From assembly GCA_964036155.1 (NCBI GenBank), contig OZ038423.1, positions 25,373,249 through 25,437,248 of the forward strand: a stretch of 64,000 nucleotides of DNA, in the 5' to 3' direction. A program made the translations under genes and the position numbers. The notes below the pieces were generated by a model. It did no database searches. It saw only the letters and a list, made by a program, of their open reading frames with translations, and had not been told where the DNA came from. Below are positions 60,501 to 64,000 of this stretch, piece by piece (within the stretch, counting starts at the first letter, position 1; every line of letters starts with the position of its first letter). The DNA comes from Diploscapter coronatus. Its lineage: Eukaryota; Nematoda; Chromadorea; Rhabditida; Rhabditidae.

Positions 60501-63500
60501 TGGTTGATTCCCATTCCTAAAACATAGATAGAATTCGAAGTTCTTTTAAATTCACCAAATTAATGAGTAGTTAGCATTTGACGAAATGGCAAAACTCAAA
60601 ATGACAAACGACAAAAATGACGAAGCGTTCTCATTTTTCTATTTCGTCCAGACTTGCAACTTTTTTTTTCTGAAAATTGCAATTGCAGTTGTCTTCTTGC
60701 AGGTCTGATTTCGTCAAATCTAGGTGCAGTGAAAATTCCTTACCAATAAGGTGCGCCTCGACAATTCTCTCCTCCATTCGGATGGTTTCCTGATGGTCCT
60801 CCTTTTCCACGTTATCAGTCGTGACAGCTGAAATATTCTTCATGACTCCTTCCTTCTTCTTTTTCTCGGCTGACCTCTGCTTGCCTTCTCCAACTGTTCC
60901 TTCCTTTCCCTCTCATCTTCGTCAGCAGAAATGTCGTGGAGGAATTCAGGCATTCCATTGAATTTCCTTATCTGATAGACGAGTGTCATGTCCGGCAGAG
61001 AGTAGATAACAAGTCGGCCATTCTCTCGAGCTGCCATCAGCCAGTAGGTCGGATCCACTGAAAGCAAGCGCACTCATTCAACCAGTTCAATTTGTTCGTT
61101 TTATGCATCTTTTACTGCATCTAGAGAGAACAGTAGGGGCGTGCGGAAGTGCCCGTTTCCGCAGATATTGGGTCAACTACTGTTTCGTTTCCGAAAACTT
61201 TGAAAGATCATTTCCGTTTTCGAAAATCTCAAAACCCATTTCCACACACACACTTGGAGAGCAATGAGAAAACAATGTCGTTTTGTGTCCGATTTTTTCT
61301 TCTAAAATTCAATTTTGCATGTTCTTGATCTCGAAATTTTGTTCAAAAACTGACAGTGAGAAATGGAACAGGAATGAAGAAGACTAAAGCATATTCATTG
61401 CCAAAATCTAAATGATTGTCATTTTCATGCTGATTGATCTAATTTGAACTATGCTTTTCTATCACTCTCTATCCTCTACCCTAGGGCCTAATAGTTTTAT
61501 CTGAAAAAGCTCGATGATTTAAGCATATGGCATAGAAAATCCCTCTTCTTCTGCCTATGACTTGCCTGTGTTGGGATCGAATGCATCAGATTCCTCTCCT
61601 CCCGTTGCAGCAATCACATTGCCGTGTCGTTTCCTGCGTCGAGAGAAATCGTCCACTGAAATTCGTCCATCTTCATTTTCAAGTAATTTCAGCACAAAAC
61701 TGACCCGTTTTCGTTTTCTTTGAAGAAGTCGATTCTCCATACAACTTGAAGTCATCGTCTGTGTTGTATAACGCATCCATCTCGTCCTGAATGAGAATTT
61801 GAAGTTTACAAATGATTTTTCGATGGTTTTCTCTAAATTCGCGTTTTTGGAGTTATATGTTTGGAGAGACTATATTTAAAAGTGACCTTCCTTTTTGTCG
61901 AAAAAAAACATGTCAGAACATGAAGCAAGTAATCTCGAAATGAAATGCTTTAGAATAAAGACATCATACATCGATCAGACTTGCGAATTGTTCAAATTTT
62001 GCAACCGGGCCGCACCGCAGTCGCGGTTATGGTTGAAAACCCCAAGTCTGAAATCGATTTCGAGAGTTAATCTACAGAAAATCCTAGAGAAATAAGGACT
62101 TGGTGACCATAAAACTACAGTTTATAATAGATTCCCGAAAACTAATCACTCGGATTTTCTGAAGAAATCGTGCGGAGACTATTTTTTGATTTCGAATTTT
62201 CGTTTTGCCTTACATCAATTGTCTTATTGGTGGTGGTGTTCTTAAACTCGTTCTCGTTAACGAATTCCTCTCTTCCAGTTGAACAGACCATCAGTCCGCT
62301 TATGTCTCTGCAACATTGACTCGTTTGCTAGAGACGGAGACAGGAAATAACCTGTAGATGGAAATGGAAGTGAGGATGTTCTGTCGATGATCCGCAAAAG
62401 GCGACTGCGACAGGTCGAATGGCTTGAGATGAACGTGGGGATGGTTGGTGAGCTGATAGAGGAACAGACGACCATCCTGAGTGAGCAGCGCCACGAACGG
62501 GTCCACGATCGAGGCAGAGACCACGGGGAAATTCGACTCCAATTGAACCTGAGAACGGATTTTGAAAAAGGCTCCTTGAATAAGACACAGGGATACACAC
62601 TTGAAAAAGGCGCATCTTAAAAGGACGCATACTTGAAAAGAGCACATGCTTTATTTTTCGTGCACTTTTCAAATGAAACATTTTGGGTCTGTGTCCTGCG
62701 CGTTATTCAAGGAGTCGTTAAAAACGAATTGTCCTTCAACAATCGTACTTCTTGCAATTTTTGTCCATCAGCAACGAGAGCCACACAGAGTGAAGTGATC
62801 TGCACAGCCAGGCCGCCATCGGCCAGTTCGCCCGCCGCAATGGTCGGCTCGCTCGTCACGAAAAGGGCCTCTTCCAGCTCGACCATTTCCTCGCCCAACT
62901 CGAGAACCAGAGTGGAACGTGCTTTCGACACAATCAGATACCTGAGTGGGGCAGTCCACAGTTGGAATGTCTGTCATTCGCGAAGTCAAACCTGTGCGAG
63001 TCGTCCTCACTTCTGCCGACAGCCCACATCTGTTGTGCCCCGTACAGACTGCTGCTTGTGATGATTTGTGGCCGAAGAGTCCTCTGCATGATGCACAGAG
63101 CCCCGTCTTTGTGATGGCCTGACGCTGTTACCTGCAAGCATTCCCTTCATCCATCAATAATCGTCTTCCACTCAAGTGTAGTAGCACTCACGATGTCGAA
63201 TACGGGGTCGATCATCTGCCCGCTGCTGGCTCTCTCGAGCAGTTCTGCACTGGTTCCATGTGCCCCTCCCGCAGTCATCGCCTTCACAGGGCCAATGTTG
63301 AGCAGTCTGTCGAGTTCGGTCACTTCTATGTGCTGCTCTGTGCGTCTGGTCGTTTCAGTCTGAACCACCATTCGCCCTCTTGTTCCTTTGCCAATTTCCT
63401 CACCTTCAAATCAGCAATGGTGTCCCCATACAGCGCCAAATCGTCCTCGTCCAACTCGATCTCGCCCTTCTTCATTCTCTTCGCTTTCGGTTCGGTCCCA

Positions 63501-64000
63501 TTCACCTCGAGCCCTTCCTCATCATCGTCATCTGCAATTCAACTCTTCCGCCTCTTAACTCCCTCTGCCTCACCGATGACAATGTTGGAGATGGCATATT
63601 TGAGAAACTGCGAATCGCCGAGTCGAGAGCCGATGAACAGGTGGCCGGCGGCACAGGCCGTGATGCTGTAGGCGATTGAGGTCTCTAAAAATAAAATAGG
63701 GCATTCTACATTTTGATAGGCAACATGACAACTTGATATTTTGATAGAATTGCCAAGTTAAAATAGTCTCATCCTCCGCATTTCCTGTACACCTTTGATA
63801 AGCTAAATTATCACGTCGCTAATGTTGATTTCGTCTAACAAAAGAATTCCCCTAAACTGAAGTAAAACAATTCTGCACATACCACAGATGAATTTGAAGT
63901 CGATGGACTTGACGCTGCTTGCCGAGTCCGATTCCAAATGAGTGACGCAGAGTCTGCCGTCCTGGGTTCCAACGAATATCTTCCCATCGCCAATCCATTC
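57510..64000 (-). CDS. CPSF1: Cleavage and polyadenylation specificity factor subunit 1 (CPSF160), C-terminal part
   Basis: Twenty-four phase-consistent exons supply the last about 1123 residues; roughly 300 N-terminal residues lie beyond the window. Exons, 5' to 3': 64000-63883 (partial), 63684-63574, 63531-63404, 63359-63192, 63131-62992, 62941-62749, 62548-62352, 62307-62214, 61786-61705, 61655-61566, 61057-60875, 60827-60744, 60516-60332, 60283-60215, 59975-59688, 59526-59392, 58981-58817, 58766-58596, 58537-58305, 58246-58145, 58100-58051, 58000-57874, 57828-57762, 57701-57510. Signature stretches include [37 protein letters not shown], the acidic/basic linker, [65 protein letters not shown] and [23 protein letters not shown]1 is the beta-propeller scaffold of the mRNA 3'-processing complex, which helps recognise AAUAAA, in the nucleus. 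Introns following 59688 and 61566 start with GC, not GT. The C-terminal 17 residues diverge from the family. Confidence 0.96.
59288..59385. repeat. Dispersed repeat, copy 2 (partner at 51-150)
   Basis: Collinear with 51-150 (TTGCTTTCTATTTTGGGGGT ... CACTTTTT ... GGGCGGAGTTTGCG). It sits inside the 410-nt CPSF1 intron between exons 59526-59392 and 58981-58817, immediately next to the acceptor-side exon. Confidence 0.55.

Noticed and set aside
1..64000. CRISPR arrays, operon promoters, rRNA genes
   Set aside because: The window is eukaryotic; no regularly spaced repeats or rRNA cores were seen.

Overview
The window is nuclear DNA of a small invertebrate and almost certainly a nematode. Genes are cut into many short exons by GT-AG introns, many only 44-60 nt long, with acceptors ending TTTCAG or TTGCAG. 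It carries a Patched-related (PTR-type) protein, a hedgehog-related protein with ground-like domains plus a Hint domain (ground-like domains are a nematode signature), and a nematode-style multi-pass receptor. The species cannot be named from the sequence.

Eight protein genes can be supported, seven of them exon by exon with reading phase agreeing at every junction. From left to right: a small zinc-finger gene (+, 3887-4509); a 19-exon Patched-related gene (+, 6572-14333); an 11-exon PGM2-type phosphopentomutase/phosphoglucomutase (-, 18803-15401), convergent with the previous gene; a secreted C-type-lectin-like gene with a Thr/Ser-rich linker (-, 24049 to about 21344, 3' end unresolved); a 27-exon hedgehog-related gene with signal peptide, four ground-like domains, a Gly-Gln repeat and a Hint domain (-, 31563-25607); an 8-exon multi-pass receptor (-, 35344-33058); a 20-exon ZMIZ-family SP-RING gene (-, 52684-39597) with a 6.3-kb intron; and the C-terminal three quarters of CPSF1, the 160-kDa cleavage/polyadenylation factor (-, from beyond 64000 down to 57510).

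The ends of the window (about 1-19 kb and 38-64 kb) hold mainly conserved intracellular or signalling genes. The middle (about 19-37.5 kb) is visibly richer in A+T and holds the secreted lectin-like protein, the hedgehog-related protein and the receptor. The hedgehog-related gene and the Patched-related gene belong to families linked in nematode biology, but they lie 11 kb apart and nothing shows that they act together.

Introns and spacers are full of short non-autonomous inverted-repeat elements (MITE-like). Several families have two or more copies in the window, including one family shared by introns of the PTR and PGM2 genes, one with CAGGGTG-type ends, and one with ACAAGGAA ends and very long arms. 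There is also one tRNA-derived SINE. The most interesting item is the hedgehog-related gene: its domain layout is unusual and its exon/intron pattern records tandem duplication of a two-exon module.
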